From: Tabrizicola_A sp964393035
GTDB lineage: Bacteria; Pseudomonadota; Alphaproteobacteria; Rhodobacterales; Rhodobacteraceae
DNA length: 64,000 nt
Reading direction: 5' to 3'
Assembly (NCBI GenBank): GCA_964393035.1
Contig: CAYMRX010000001.1
Location: 372,001-436,000 of the forward strand
The translations under genes were made by a program, and so were the position numbers. The notes beneath the pieces were generated by a model. That model searched no databases, had not been told where the DNA came from, and worked only from the letters and a program-made list of their open reading frames with translations. Below, in pieces: positions 1 through 7,936 of this stretch (positions are counted from its first letter, which is position 1; each line of letters opens with the position of its first letter).

Positions 1-588
1 GCCGGGAACGGCGATGTTGAACGCCTCATAGCCACGGAACCACGGGGTCAGGGCCGCAACGCCATCCGTGGCCGCGACGGCCTTGATGGCCTCATCGGCA
101 GCAACGCCAGCATTGGCGGCCATATAGTCGATGACCGATTGGGTTTCGGCGGTGTAATTGGCGATATTGGCCGCAATCCAATCCACCACCTGCTGGCTTT
201 CGGCCAAGGGGATCGGGAACAGGGCGTTCAGGATGTAACCGGCCGCAATGGCACAGCCCAAGGACAGCACGGGCGACCAGGCGAACCAGTTGCACCACAC
301 AGACAAGGGCGCGATCAGCTTGGAATAGCGCAGCCACGCAGTCGCACCATAAACCGAGGTGCCGCCCGATTTATTGCCGAACATGCCCGCCATTTCGGCA
401 TAGGTGAAGCTTTGCAGAAACCCCATGACCATCGAGATCATCCAGACTGCAAAGGCCAGTTTCCCGGTCGTGCCTGCAATCCCGCCGATGGAGAAAAGCA
501 CCAGAGGCGGCACACCGGCCGCGACCCAGAAAGCCCCCTTCCAATCCAGCGCCCGGACCATCTGGCCCGAACCCGTTTCTTTCGTCAT
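1..588 (-). CDS. APC-superfamily permease, N-terminal part (gene runs off left edge)
   Basis: An open frame of 196 codons with no stop enters the window edge, so only the N-terminal part is present. The ATG at 588 follows an AGGAGAACAGGGAA ribosome site. The protein has several hydrophobic helices. The first (about residues 20-40, AAGVPPLVLFSIGGIAG) and the following segment with AGMFGNKSGGTSVYGA look like TM1-TM3 of amino acid-polyamine-organocation (APC) carriers. A soluble-looking stretch follows at about residues 130-190. The gene lies downstream of tmm but is separated by a hairpin terminator (840-868), so it probably has its own promoter. Import of a methylated amine, amino acid or polyamine fits the context, but the substrate is inference. 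Confidence 0.75.
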   Translation of the reverse strand, partial: MTKETGSGQMVRALDWKGAFWVAAGVPPLVLFSIGGIAGTTGKLAFAVWMISMVMGFLQSFTYAEMAGMFGNKSGGTSVYGATAWLRYSKLIAPLSVWCNWFAWSPVLSLGCAIAAGYILNALFPIPLAESQQVVDWIAANIANYTAETQSVIDYMAANAGVAADEAIKAVAATDGVAALTPWFRGYEAFNIAVPG

Positions 589-749
589 TTCCCTGTTCTC
601 CTGTTGATCCGGCGGATGTTTCAGGCAGTCACCCCACCCCCTCCGCGCTTTGACTTGGTTTTGTCGCCCGGTTTCGGGCGGATGGTCCCTTTCCTGCTGC
701 GTCTCGGCCTTGCAGGCTTTGCGCCTGCGACCGGATGCCGCAAGGAAAG

Positions 750-793
750 CATGTGAATGCACACATGGCGAGAAAAATTTCACATGGGCGAAA
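750..793. promoter_or_regulatory. Candidate operator elements upstream of the APC permease gene
   Basis: Two short symmetric elements sit in the 250-bp region between the tmm terminator and the permease start. One is CATGTG-N6-CACATG at 750-755/762-767. The other is TTTCACATGGGCGAAA at 778-793, which weakly resembles the TTTC...GAAA elements at 2321, 7563 and 11805. The surrounding sequence is richer in A and T than the genes. No clear -35/-10 pair was seen. Confidence 0.3.
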
Positions 794-839
794 AAATGTT
801 TCCTGAAAATTCGGCCCCGGCCTGAATTTACAACGAGAA

Positions 840-868
840 ACGGCCCCCGGGTTGGCGCCGGGGGCCGT
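840..868 (-). terminator. Rho-independent-type terminator after tmm
   Basis: An 11-bp perfect GC-rich stem (840-850 with 858-868, loop of 7) lies 18 bp past the tmm stop. In the minus direction it is followed by TTCTCGTTGT, which is moderately T-rich. Confidence 0.7.
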
Positions 869-886
869 CAGGCAAGGCCGAGGGTC

Positions 887-2230
887 TTAGTTCTTCAGAT
901 AGCTTTCCAGCGAATCCTCCAGCGCGTCCTTCCACGGCGTATGGTGGACAGGGGCCATGGTGCCGGTGATGACCGATTTGTAGGCATGGTTGCGGAAGGC
1001 CATGATGTCGGCCTTTTTGTGTTCCTTCCATTCAAAGAAGGCCTCGCAAGCGCCGTCAACATCGAAGGACGGATAGTCCGTCTCGGCCACCAGTTCCTTG
1101 ACGTAATCGGCCTGATAATGGATGGCGTCATGCGCATCTTGGCCCGCATCCTCGCCCGCCACCCGGTCGGCCACATCCTTGAGCATGGCTTTCTTGTCGG
1201 TCGGAACGGCAATCCGCCCCATGATCGCATCGCGCACCCACCAGGCTTGTGCGTCGAACATGTTGAAGGTGAACCACTGGTCCTGCATGCCCAGATAGAA
1301 CATCTTGGGATTGTGGGCGTAAACCACCCCTTTATAGAGGTCTGCCGTTGCCAGACGGTTCGCGGTTTTCAGCCGCAGATCGTCGGGCAGGAAGGGGAAG
1401 TGGTGCTTGTAGCCGGTGCAAAGAATGATCGCATCGACCTTCTTCGATGTGCCATCCTTGAAATAGGCGGTGTCCTCGTCCACCCGTTCCAGCGCGGGAA
1501 CCTCTTTCCAGTTGTCGGGCCAGTCAAAGCCCATCGGCGCATTGCGATAGGCCACCGTGATCGACTTCGCGCCGTATTTCCAGCACTGGCTGCCGATGTC
1601 CTCGGCGGAATAGGAGGAGCCGAGCAACAAGAGATCCTTGCCCTTGAACTCGCGCGCGTCGCGGAAGTCGTGGGCATGCAGCACGCGGCCGTTGAACTTG
1701 TCGAAGCCGGGGTATTCCGGCACGTTCGGCACCGAGAAATGGCCTGAGGCGACGATCACATGATCGAATTCCTCGTCATACATCCGGTCGGCTTTCAGAT
1801 CATGCGCGGTGACGGTGAAATTGCCCTTGGCCTCGTTGTATTTCACCATGCGGATGGTGGTGCAGAAACGGATCCAGTCGCGCACCCCGGCCTTTTTCAC
1901 CCGGCCTTCGATGTAATCCACCATGACCGCACGCGGCGGGTAGCTGGCGATCTGTTTGCCGAAATGTTCCTCAAAGGAATAGTCGGCGAATTCCAGACCT
2001 TCCTTCGGGCCGTTGGTCCACAAATAGCGATACATCGAGCAATGCACCGGCTCGCCGAATTCATCCAGACCCGTGCGCCAGGTGTAATTCCAAAGCCCGC
2101 CCCAATCGGATTGCTTTTCAAAGCAGACCACCTCGGGAATTTCCGCCCCTTTGGCCTTGGCAGACTGGAACGCGCGCAGCTGGGCAAGCCCCGACGGACC
2201 CGCACCGATGACGGCAACTCTCTTCTTCAT
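887..2230 (-). CDS. tmm: Flavin-containing monooxygenase, trimethylamine monooxygenase Tmm
   Basis: Predicted to oxidise trimethylamine to trimethylamine N-oxide with NADPH and O2. The 447-residue protein has the FAD Rossmann motif VAVIGAGPSGLAQL at the N-terminus. An FMO-identifying segment of FxGxxxHxxxF type reads FNGRVLHAHDFRDAREF. The NADPH-site Rossmann motif is LLLGSSYSAEDIG. The length fits bacterial Tmm. The ATG at 2230 is chosen because GGAGG lies 5 bases upstream; an in-frame GTG at 2236 overlaps that site. The neighbours (gmaS, mgsABC and tdm about 10 kb away) are the partner enzymes of TMA catabolism, which supports Tmm over a generic FMO. Biochemical specificity is inferred from family and context. 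Confidence 0.88.
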   Translation of the reverse strand: MKKRVAVIGAGPSGLAQLRAFQSAKAKGAEIPEVVCFEKQSDWGGLWNYTWRTGLDEFGEPVHCSMYRYLWTNGPKEGLEFADYSFEEHFGKQIASYPPRAVMVDYIEGRVKKAGVRDWIRFCTTIRMVKYNEAKGNFTVTAHDLKADRMYDEEFDHVIVASGHFSVPNVPEYPGFDKFNGRVLHAHDFRDAREFKGKDLLLLGSSYSAEDIGSQCWKYGAKSITVAYRNAPMGFDWPDNWKEVPALERVDEDTAYFKDGTSKKVDAIILCTGYKHHFPFLPDDLRLKTANRLATADLYKGVVYAHNPKMFYLGMQDQWFTFNMFDAQAWWVRDAIMGRIAVPTDKKAMLKDVADRVAGEDAGQDAHDAIHYQADYVKELVAETDYPSFDVDGACEAFFEWKEHKKADIMAFRNHAYKSVITGTMAPVHHTPWKDALEDSLESYLKN

Positions 2231-2320
2231 GAACACCTCCGGCTGATGGATTCTGGCAGATTGTTTCGCGCGCTGCCTTGCCGAAGATGCTAGAATCGGG
2301 GTTGCGTATGTGTCAAATCT

Positions 2321-2337
2321 TTTTCCTGTAAAGAAAA
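2321..2337. promoter_or_regulatory. Candidate operator upstream of tmm (TTTTC-N7-GAAAA)
   Basis: TTTTCCTGTAAAGAAAA lies 84 bp upstream of the tmm ATG. Its reverse complement contains TTTACAGGAAAA, close to elements at 7563-7577 and 11805-11820. It could be the binding site of the XRE-cupin regulator at 11088; this is an inference from motif recurrence. Confidence 0.4.
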
Positions 2338-2340
2338 TAA

Positions 2341-2375
2341 ATCCGGTCCGGCCCGCATGGGCGGGGGGACCGGAT
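2341..2375 (-). terminator. Terminator hairpin after the universal stress protein gene
   Basis: The outer stem ATCCGGTCC/GGACCGGAT (2341-2349 with 2367-2375) encloses an inner GCCC-GCAT-GGGC hairpin. In the minus direction it is followed by TTATTTTCTTT. It separates the usp gene from tmm, which therefore probably has a separate promoter. Confidence 0.7.
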
Positions 2376-2395
2376 GTTCGGGCAGATGCCTGTTT

Positions 2396-2809
2396 TCAGC
2401 GGGCGACCGTCACCGTGCAATGGGCATGGCTGACCACTTCGGCCGCGACCGACCCCAGCACCAGACGCTTCAGCCCCTTCTTGTCGCCCGTGCCCATGAC
2501 GATATGGGTATAGCCGTTTTGTTCGGCATAGGCGGTGATCGCCGGTGCGGCCTCGCGCGCCACGATTTCCACGGTGCCGACATCAGTCAGCCCATCCGCC
2601 TTGACCAAGGCCTCGGCACTGGCCATCAACTGCCGCGCCTCCTCATCGGTCAGGTGGTTGATGGTCGGGCCGCGCGCGCCGCCATGGGCGATATTGACGA
2701 CACACAGCGTCAGATGCCCGCCGGTTGCCTTGGCAACCTCAACGGCCAAGTGAACGCCAACAGTGGCATGATCGGTTCCATCGGTCGGGCAAAGAATCTT
2801 GCTGGTCAT
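2396..2809 (-). CDS. Universal stress protein (UspA family)
   Basis: A 137-residue single UspA domain. It begins MTSKILCPTDGT, with the first beta strand and the DGT loop typical of the family. It ends with the ATP-binding signature G-2x-G-9x-G-S, visible as GTGDKKGLKRLVLGS, so it should be an ATP-binding Usp. The start at 2809 is favoured by GAAGGAAG upstream and because the domain starts there; a longer in-frame start at 2908 adds an unrelated Cys-rich segment. It sits between gmaS and tmm, flanked by hairpins on both sides. A role linked to methylamine use is possible but only positional. Confidence 0.85.
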   Translation of the reverse strand: MTSKILCPTDGTDHATVGVHLAVEVAKATGGHLTLCVVNIAHGGARGPTINHLTDEEARQLMASAEALVKADGLTDVGTVEIVAREAAPAITAYAEQNGYTHIVMGTGDKKGLKRLVLGSVAAEVVSHAHCTVTVAR

Positions 2810-2962
2810 GGCAATGCTTCCTTCATGATGCTGATCTTGCAACGAACCATGGCAGCAAGTCGTTCCCGCCGCCTTGACTTGCATCAAAATTTGTTCACCC
2901 AAAGGCAAGAAATGTTCCGCGAAAACTTACTCAGCCCGCACAGGCGACGGCACATGAAAGAA

Positions 2963-2984
2963 GACCCCGGATTGCTCCGGGGTC
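2963..2984 (-). terminator. Hairpin terminator between gmaS and usp (distal)
   Basis: Stem GACCCCGG/CCGGGGTC (2963-2970 with 2977-2984, 6-base loop), followed in the minus direction by TTCTTTCATG. It is the second of two hairpins downstream of gmaS. Confidence 0.65.
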
Positions 2985-3021
2985 AGGGATAAGCCACAGG
3001 GGAAAGAGGGCTTAAAGATAT

Positions 3022-3055
3022 CCGCCTTTGGTCGGGTTCGCCCGATCAAAGGCGG
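3022..3055 (-). terminator. Long hairpin directly after gmaS
   Basis: A 15-bp stem with one G-T wobble (3022-3036 with 3041-3055) closed by a four-base loop, 36 bp beyond the gmaS stop. In the minus direction it is followed by ATATCTTTAAG. It probably ends or stabilises the mgs-gmaS transcript. Confidence 0.6.
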
Positions 3056-3091
3056 AACGCATCAGAACCCAAGGCGGGTTTGTTTGGGCGC

Positions 3092-4399
3092 TTAAATGTC
3101 CAGCGTGTTCTCGGTTTCCCATTTCGAGAAATGCGAGGCGTAGCTGTTCCATTCCTTGTGCTTCAGCTTCAGATAGGCGGCCGAGAAGTCGTCGCCCATC
3201 ATGGATTTCAGCGTCTTGTCCTTGTCGTATTCGCGCAAGGCATCAAGCAAGTTCAGCGGCAGTTTCGGCGCGTTCTTAACCGTATGGCCCATCTGATACA
3301 TGTCGATGTCATAACGCCGGCCGGGGTCGGCCTTGGACCGCACGCCATCCAGACCCGCCGCCAGAATGACGGCCTGCATGAGGTAAGGGTTGGCCGCGCC
3401 ATCGGGCAGGCGCAACTCGAACCGGCCCGGGCCGGGGACGCGCACCATATGGGTGCGGTTGTTGCCGGTCCAAGTCACCGTGTTCGGCGCCCAGGTGGCC
3501 CCGCTGCTGGTGCGCGGCGCGTTGATGCGCTTGTAGCTGTTCACCGTCGGATTGCAGATCGCGGCCAAGGCGCTGGCGTGCTTCATGATGCCGCCAAGGA
3601 AATGGCGGCCTTGGTCCGAGAGGCCCAACTCCTTTGACTTGTCGGCAAAGGCGTTGGTCTTGCCGTCCAAGCTCCAGACTGAGATATGCGCGTGGCAGCC
3701 CGAGCCGGTCAGCCCCTTGAAGGGCTTCGGCATGAAGGTCGCCCGCAGCCCGTGCTTTTCGGCCACCGATTTCATCATGAACTTGAAGAAGCTGTGCTTG
3801 TCGGCAGTTTGAAGAACGTCGTCATACTTCCAGTTCATTTCATACTGGCCGGTCGCGTCTTCGTGGTCGTTCTGGTAGGCCTCCCAGCCCAGCTCCAGCA
3901 TATAGTCGCAGACTTCCGAGATGCAGTCATATTGGCGCATCATCGCCTGCTGGTCGTAGCAGGGCTTTTCGGCATTGTCGTAGGGGTCGGAAATCTTGTC
4001 GCCTTCCGGGGTCAAGAGGAAGAACTCCGGCTCCACCCCGGTTTTCACCCGCAGCCCGTCTTTCGCAGCTTCGTCGATCAGGCGGCGCAGCACGTTGCGC
4101 GGGGCCTGTGCCAAGGGTTGTTCTTCCATCACGCAATTGGAGGCGACCCAGGCCACTTCCTTTTTCCACGGCAGTTGTATCGCCGCTTCGGGGTCTGGCA
4201 CCGCCATCATGTCGGGGTGCGCGGGCGTCAGATCCAGCCAGGTGGCGAAACCGGCGAAACCGGCCCCATCCACCGCCATGTCATTGATCGCCGCCGTCGG
4301 CACCAACTTTGCCCGCTGCCCACCGAACAGGTCGGTGTAGGAAACCATGAAATATTTGACGCCCTTATCCTTGGCCCATTTGGCAAGGTCTTTCGCCAT
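3092..4399 (-). CDS. gmaS: Gamma-glutamylmethylamide synthetase GmaS (glutamine synthetase family)
   Basis: Predicted to ligate methylamine to glutamate with ATP, giving gamma-glutamylmethylamide, the first step of the indirect methylamine pathway. The 435-residue protein is glutamine-synthetase-like. An N-terminal beta-grasp carries YTDLFGGQRAKLVP. The catalytic part includes GVEPEFFLL, the GSGCHAHIS metal/ATP segment and RVPGPGRFELRLPDGAANPYL. This is the short GS form typical of GmaS rather than the GlnA of nitrogen assimilation. It lies directly behind mgsABC on the same strand, the usual partner genes. AGGGAG precedes the start. Genuine GlnA is unlikely given length and context. Confidence 0.92.
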   Translation of the reverse strand: MAKDLAKWAKDKGVKYFMVSYTDLFGGQRAKLVPTAAINDMAVDGAGFAGFATWLDLTPAHPDMMAVPDPEAAIQLPWKKEVAWVASNCVMEEQPLAQAPRNVLRRLIDEAAKDGLRVKTGVEPEFFLLTPEGDKISDPYDNAEKPCYDQQAMMRQYDCISEVCDYMLELGWEAYQNDHEDATGQYEMNWKYDDVLQTADKHSFFKFMMKSVAEKHGLRATFMPKPFKGLTGSGCHAHISVWSLDGKTNAFADKSKELGLSDQGRHFLGGIMKHASALAAICNPTVNSYKRINAPRTSSGATWAPNTVTWTGNNRTHMVRVPGPGRFELRLPDGAANPYLMQAVILAAGLDGVRSKADPGRRYDIDMYQMGHTVKNAPKLPLNLLDALREYDKDKTLKSMMGDDFSAAYLKLKHKEWNSYASHFSKWETENTLDI

Positions 4400-4436
4400 C
4401 TTAATAACTCCCTGTCGTCTTTATGTTTTTTGATTT

Positions 4437-4464
4437 GTCCGGCAGCATCTTGACGCTGCCGGAC
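4437..4464. repeat. Perfect inverted repeat between mgsC and gmaS
   Basis: GTCCGGCAGC (4437-4446) pairs perfectly with 4455-4464 across an 8-base loop. In the direction of mgs-gmaS transcription it is followed by an A-rich stretch rather than a T-run, so a simple terminator is unlikely. It may be an RNA processing or stability stem that sets gmaS relative to mgs expression. Confidence 0.5.
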
Positions 4465-4488
4465 TTGTATTTTCGGAAGGACGGCAGC

Positions 4489-5817
4489 TTAGAAGCCGCC
4501 ACTCCGGCCCGGAATCCAGTTGGTTCCAGCCAAAGGCACCCCGGCCATGGCTGCTGCCTCGATGGTCAGCGAACACAGGTCTTCGGGTTCCAGATTGTGC
4601 AGGTGGTTCTTGCCGCAAGCCCGCGCGATGGTCTGCGCCTCCAGCGTCATCACCTTGAGGTAGTTCTTCAAACGGCGCCCGCCGAGAACCGGGTCAAAGC
4701 GTTTGAACAGCTCCGGGTCTTGCGTGGTGATGCCCGCCGGGTCTTTGCCCTCGTGCCAGTCATCATAGGCGTCGGCGGTGGTTTGCAGCTTTTGGTACTC
4801 GGATTCCCATTTCGGGTCATTGTCGCCCAAGGCAATCAAAGCCGCCGTGCCGATGGCCACCGCGTCGGCACCCAGCGCCATGGCCTTGGCCACATCCGCC
4901 CCGGTGCGGATGCCGCCCGAGACGATCAGTTGCACCTTCCGGTGCATGCCAAGATCTTGCAGCGCCTTCACCGCCTGCGGGATGCAAGCCAGGATCGGCA
5001 TGCCGACATGTTCGATAAACACATCCTGCGTCGCCGCCGTGCCGCCCTGCATGCCGTCCAGCACCACGACGTCCGCGCCCGCCTTCACGGCCAAAGCGGT
5101 GTCATAATAGGGACGCGCGCCGCCGACCTTGACATAGATCGGCTTTTCCCAATCGGTGATTTCGCGCAGTTCCATGATCTTGATTTCCAGATCATCGGGG
5201 CCGGTCCAGTCGGGGTGACGGCAGGCCGAGCGCTGGTCGATGCCCTTGGGCAGGTTGCGCATATTGGCCACGCGGTCGGAAATCTTCTGGCCCAAGAGCA
5301 TGCCGCCGCCGCCGGGTTTCGCGCCTTGGCCCACCACAACCTCGATCGCGTCGCAGCGGCGCAGATCGTCGGGGTTCATGCCGTAACGGCTGGGAAGGTA
5401 TTGATAGACCAGCGTCTTCGAATGCCCGCGTTCTTCTTCGGTCATGCCGCCGTCGCCGGTGGTGGTCGAGGTGCCAGCCGCCGAGGCCCCCCGGCCAAGG
5501 GCCTCTTTCGCGGGGCCAGAGAGGGCGCCAAAGGACATGCCGGCGATGGTGACGGGGATCTCCAGATGGATCGGCTTTTTGGCGAACCGGGTGCCAAGCC
5601 AGACATCGGTGGCACATTTCTCGCGGTAGCCTTCCAGCGGATAGCGGGAAATGGACGCGCCAAGGAACAGAAGGTCATCGAAGTGCGGCAGGTGACGCTT
5701 GGTGCCGCCGCCGCGGATATCATAGATGCCCGACGCGGCAGCCCGGCGGATTTCGGCGTTGATCGCCGGGGTGAAGGTGGCCGAGAAGCGCGGCGGGGTA
5801 TGGGGAAAATCGCTCAT
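4489..5817 (-). CDS. mgsC: N-methylglutamate synthase subunit MgsC (glutamate-synthase large-subunit-like FMN domain)
   Basis: The catalytic FMN/Fe-S subunit predicted to make N-methylglutamate from gamma-glutamylmethylamide and 2-oxoglutarate. The 442 residues match the central/FMN domain of glutamate synthase. Features are PITIAGMSFGALSGPAKEAL, the TTGDGGMTEEER segment, GQGAKPGGGGML, the barrel motif YVKVGGARPYYDTALAVKAGAD (shown in pieces) and the flavin loop IVSGGIRTGADVAKAMALGADAV. The ATG at 5817 is 7 bases after the mgsB stop with GAGG upstream; the frame stays open into mgsB, but that start would overlap mgsB. It is the third gene of mgsABC, and gmaS follows. Confidence 0.9.
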   Translation of the reverse strand: MSDFPHTPPRFSATFTPAINAEIRRAAASGIYDIRGGGTKRHLPHFDDLLFLGASISRYPLEGYREKCATDVWLGTRFAKKPIHLEIPVTIAGMSFGALSGPAKEALGRGASAAGTSTTTGDGGMTEEERGHSKTLVYQYLPSRYGMNPDDLRRCDAIEVVVGQGAKPGGGGMLLGQKISDRVANMRNLPKGIDQRSACRHPDWTGPDDLEIKIMELREITDWEKPIYVKVGGARPYYDTALAVKAGADVVVLDGMQGGTAATQDVFIEHVGMPILACIPQAVKALQDLGMHRKVQLIVSGGIRTGADVAKAMALGADAVAIGTAALIALGDNDPKWESEYQKLQTTADAYDDWHEGKDPAGITTQDPELFKRFDPVLGGRRLKNYLKVMTLEAQTIARACGKNHLHNLEPEDLCSLTIEAAAMAGVPLAGTNWIPGRSGGF

Positions 5818-5824
5818 GTTTGCC

Positions 5825-6514
5825 TCAGTAAGCCGACGCGTTGTCGATATTGAAATTGTAGAGTTTGCGGGCCGAGCCATAGCGTTTGAACTCCTGCGGC
5901 TTGGCCAGATGGTCGGCCTCGCCCCGCTTCAGCAAGTCTTCCAGAATGGCGTAATGCTCGGGCCGCATTTCCTTCTCGATACAGTCAGCGCCCAGTGATT
6001 TCACCGAGCCGCGCACGAACAGCCGCGCTTCATAGAGGCTGTCGCCCAGCGCGTCGCCCGCATCGCCCAGAACCACCAGATTGCCCGATTGCGCCATGAA
6101 GGCCGACATATGGCCGATGGAGCCATGCACCACGATGTCGATGCCCTTCATCGACACACCGCAGCGGGAGGAGGCATTGCCCTTGACGACCAGAAGCCCG
6201 CCGCGCCCGGTGGCCCCGGCATATTGGCTGGCGTTGCCGTCAATGATGACGGCCCCCGACATCATGTTTTCGGCCACGCCCGGCCCGGCCGATCCCTTGA
6301 TGCGGATCGTCGCCTGCTTGTTCATGCCCGCGCAGTAATAGCCGGTCGAGCCGCGCACGGTGATATCCACCGGCGCATCGACGCCAGCCGCGATGGCATG
6401 GGCGCCTTTGGGGTTCACGACCTCCCATTTGGTCATGTTGGTCTGCCCCTTCAGCGCATGAAGCGACGAGTTCAGCGCGCGCAGCCCCTCTTTACCCAAG
6501 TCGAAAGTCTGCAT
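5825..6514 (-). CDS. mgsB: N-methylglutamate synthase subunit MgsB (GXGXG domain)
   Basis: A 229-residue protein corresponding to the C-terminal GXGXG beta-helix domain of glutamate synthase, here as a separate polypeptide. The repeated right-handed-helix pattern is visible as IRIKGSAGPGVAENM, GAVIIDGNASQYAG, LLVVKGNASSRCG, IDIVVHGSIGHM and LVVLGDAGDALGDS. It is structural, bridging the amidotransferase (MgsA) and FMN (MgsC) subunits. It starts 3 bases after the mgsA stop, so translational coupling is likely. Confidence 0.9.
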   Translation of the reverse strand: MQTFDLGKEGLRALNSSLHALKGQTNMTKWEVVNPKGAHAIAAGVDAPVDITVRGSTGYYCAGMNKQATIRIKGSAGPGVAENMMSGAVIIDGNASQYAGATGRGGLLVVKGNASSRCGVSMKGIDIVVHGSIGHMSAFMAQSGNLVVLGDAGDALGDSLYEARLFVRGSVKSLGADCIEKEMRPEHYAILEDLLKRGEADHLAKPQEFKRYGSARKLYNFNIDNASAY

Positions 6515-6517
6515 TCC

Positions 6518-7414
6518 TTAACGCTCCCAGAAGTAGACGGTGGCGGGCTCGGGTTCCCAGACGCGGGCGTCTTCGATGCCCGGCAGGTTCACCAGCGCGC
6601 GGTATTCCGACCCGAAGGCCACATATTGATCGGTTTCGGCCATGACGGCGGGCTTGCAGGCGATCGGGTCGCGCACCACGCCAAAGCCGTTGTGGGTGCC
6701 GACGACAAAGGTGAAGAACCCGTCCAGATCGGTCAGCGTCGCCTCCAGCGCATTGCCAAGGCTTTCGCCGGTTTGCAGCTTGTGGCTGATGAAGGCGGCG
6801 CCGACCTCGGTGTCGTTCTCGGTCTCAAAGGTCATGCCCAGACGACGCAACTCGCGCCGCACACCGTTGTGGTTGGAAAGCGAGCCGTTATGCACAAGGC
6901 ACTGGTCCGCCCCGGTGGAAAACGGATGCGCGCCCATGGTGGTCACGGCGGATTCGGTGGCCATACGGGTGTGGCCGATGCCATGCGTGCCGCCCATCTT
7001 TGACACCTCAAAGCGGGCCGCGACATCCTTGGGCAGGCCGACCTCCTTGAAGATTTCGATGTTTTCACCCGAAGACATGATCTTCAGATTGGGGCGCAGA
7101 TGCGTCAGCGCCGAGCGGGCCGCCTCCAACTGGCCCAGCGGCACTTCCATCACCGCATGGGTGGATTTTACCAGCATGGTCACCGGCGCGCCGATGGCCT
7201 CTTTCAAATCTCCGTCCAGATTCTTGAAATCCGCATCCGGGCTGGCCGACTGGACGGTGATTTTGCCCAGCCCCTTGCCTGCGTTGGAATAGATCGCGAT
7301 CCCGGCCGAATCCGGCCCCCGATCCGTCATGGTGATCAGCATGTCTGTCAGCATGGCCCCCAACTGGGGTTCAAGCTTGGGGTCCTTCAAGAACAACCCA
7401 ACGATTCCGCACAT
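6518..7414 (-). CDS. mgsA: N-methylglutamate synthase subunit MgsA (class II glutamine amidotransferase domain)
   Basis: A 298-residue N-terminal-nucleophile amidotransferase. The mature N-terminus would be Cys2 in MCGIVGLF, the catalytic nucleophile. Further conserved parts are RGPDSAGIAIYS, GIGHTRMATES with the AHPF motif, and CLVHNGSLSNHNGVRREL. In glutamate synthase this domain releases ammonia; here it should process gamma-glutamylmethylamide and channel methylamine. AAAGGAGGCG lies upstream of the ATG at 7414. First gene of the mgsABC-gmaS transcript, divergent from the small-membrane-protein/permease cluster. Confidence 0.9.
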   Translation of the reverse strand: MCGIVGLFLKDPKLEPQLGAMLTDMLITMTDRGPDSAGIAIYSNAGKGLGKITVQSASPDADFKNLDGDLKEAIGAPVTMLVKSTHAVMEVPLGQLEAARSALTHLRPNLKIMSSGENIEIFKEVGLPKDVAARFEVSKMGGTHGIGHTRMATESAVTTMGAHPFSTGADQCLVHNGSLSNHNGVRRELRRLGMTFETENDTEVGAAFISHKLQTGESLGNALEATLTDLDGFFTFVVGTHNGFGVVRDPIACKPAVMAETDQYVAFGSEYRALVNLPGIEDARVWEPEPATVYFWER

Positions 7415-7488
7415 GGATTCGCCTCCTTTGATTTGATTGCCCTGACGCTAGCACCGAAGATTTCCGCTATCAACTGTGAAGAAACTTT

Positions 7489-7505
7489 TTTCACCTATCG
7501 GGAAA
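7489..7505. promoter_or_regulatory. Candidate operator upstream of mgsA
   Basis: TTTCACCTATCGGGAAA lies 75 bp upstream of the mgsA ATG. It shares TTTCAC...GGGAAA with the element before the XRE-cupin gene (11805-11820), with one extra base in the centre. The weakest-defined member of the proposed set. Confidence 0.3.
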
Positions 7506-7540
7506 GTTTTCATTCCGCCCGAAGTTTGGGCAGGTTTTCC

Positions 7541-7577
7541 TTGACAGAATGTCGCAGGCGGATTTCCCTACAGAAAA
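7541..7577 (+). promoter_or_regulatory. Candidate promoter with overlapping operator for the small-membrane-protein/permease operon
   Basis: A consensus -35 hexamer TTGACA is at 7541-7546. At the expected -10 distance lies TTTCCCTACAGAAAA (7563-7577), which has no good -10 of its own but matches the element before the XRE-cupin gene (TTTCACTACAGGGAAA). A protein bound there would cover the -10 region. The first start codon follows at 7653. Confidence 0.45.
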
Positions 7578-7652
7578 CAAAATTGCCGGACAGAGAAACG
7601 GCGTTGCGGCCCCGCCTGATCCGGCAACGGAAAAGGGCCTTGGGAGGGAAAC

Positions 7653-7934
7653 GTGTCAGACCTTAATCAACGGATTGAGGCGATGCACAAACGCGATGTC
7701 CTTGTGGCATGGGCGTTCGTCATCGGCCTGTGGTTCGCGGTCATTTTCGTCGCGCTCGCCACATGGAACCTTGCACCTTCGGGGGCAGCTCGCATCATCC
7801 TGCTGGGTGCCGGCGGGGTGGTTCTTTTGTTCAACACCGCCGCCATTCTGGCGATGCTGCGCCATTACCGCGAAGATCGGGACTTCATGTATGGTCTCGA
7901 CATCAAGTTCCTTGACGAAGCACGGGGGCGTTGA
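7653..7934 (+). CDS. Small two-helix membrane protein of the permease cluster (unknown function)
   Basis: 93 residues, GTG start preceded by GGGAGGGAAAC. After a polar N-terminus (MSDLNQRIEAMHKRDV), two hydrophobic helices are visible at about residues 17-38 and 46-67. A charged tail follows (RHYREDRDFMYGLDIKFLDE). I do not recognise the family. It is the first of three tiny membrane proteins immediately before an APC permease, all closely spaced on one strand and divergent from mgsA. An accessory role in the transporter is the simplest reading and is an inference. Confidence 0.75.
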   Translation: MSDLNQRIEAMHKRDVLVAWAFVIGLWFAVIFVALATWNLAPSGAARIILLGAGGVVLLFNTAAILAMLRHYREDRDFMYGLDIKFLDEARGR

Positions 7935-7936
7935 TC

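Noticed and set aside
650..1747. Plus-strand frame opposite tmm
   Set aside because: Antisense to a clear FMO gene; composition typical of a shadow frame.
5818..5880. Longer MgsC start overlapping mgsB
   Set aside because: The extra 21 residues are read from mgsB in another frame. The ATG at 5817 has a ribosome site and follows the mgsB stop by 7 bases.
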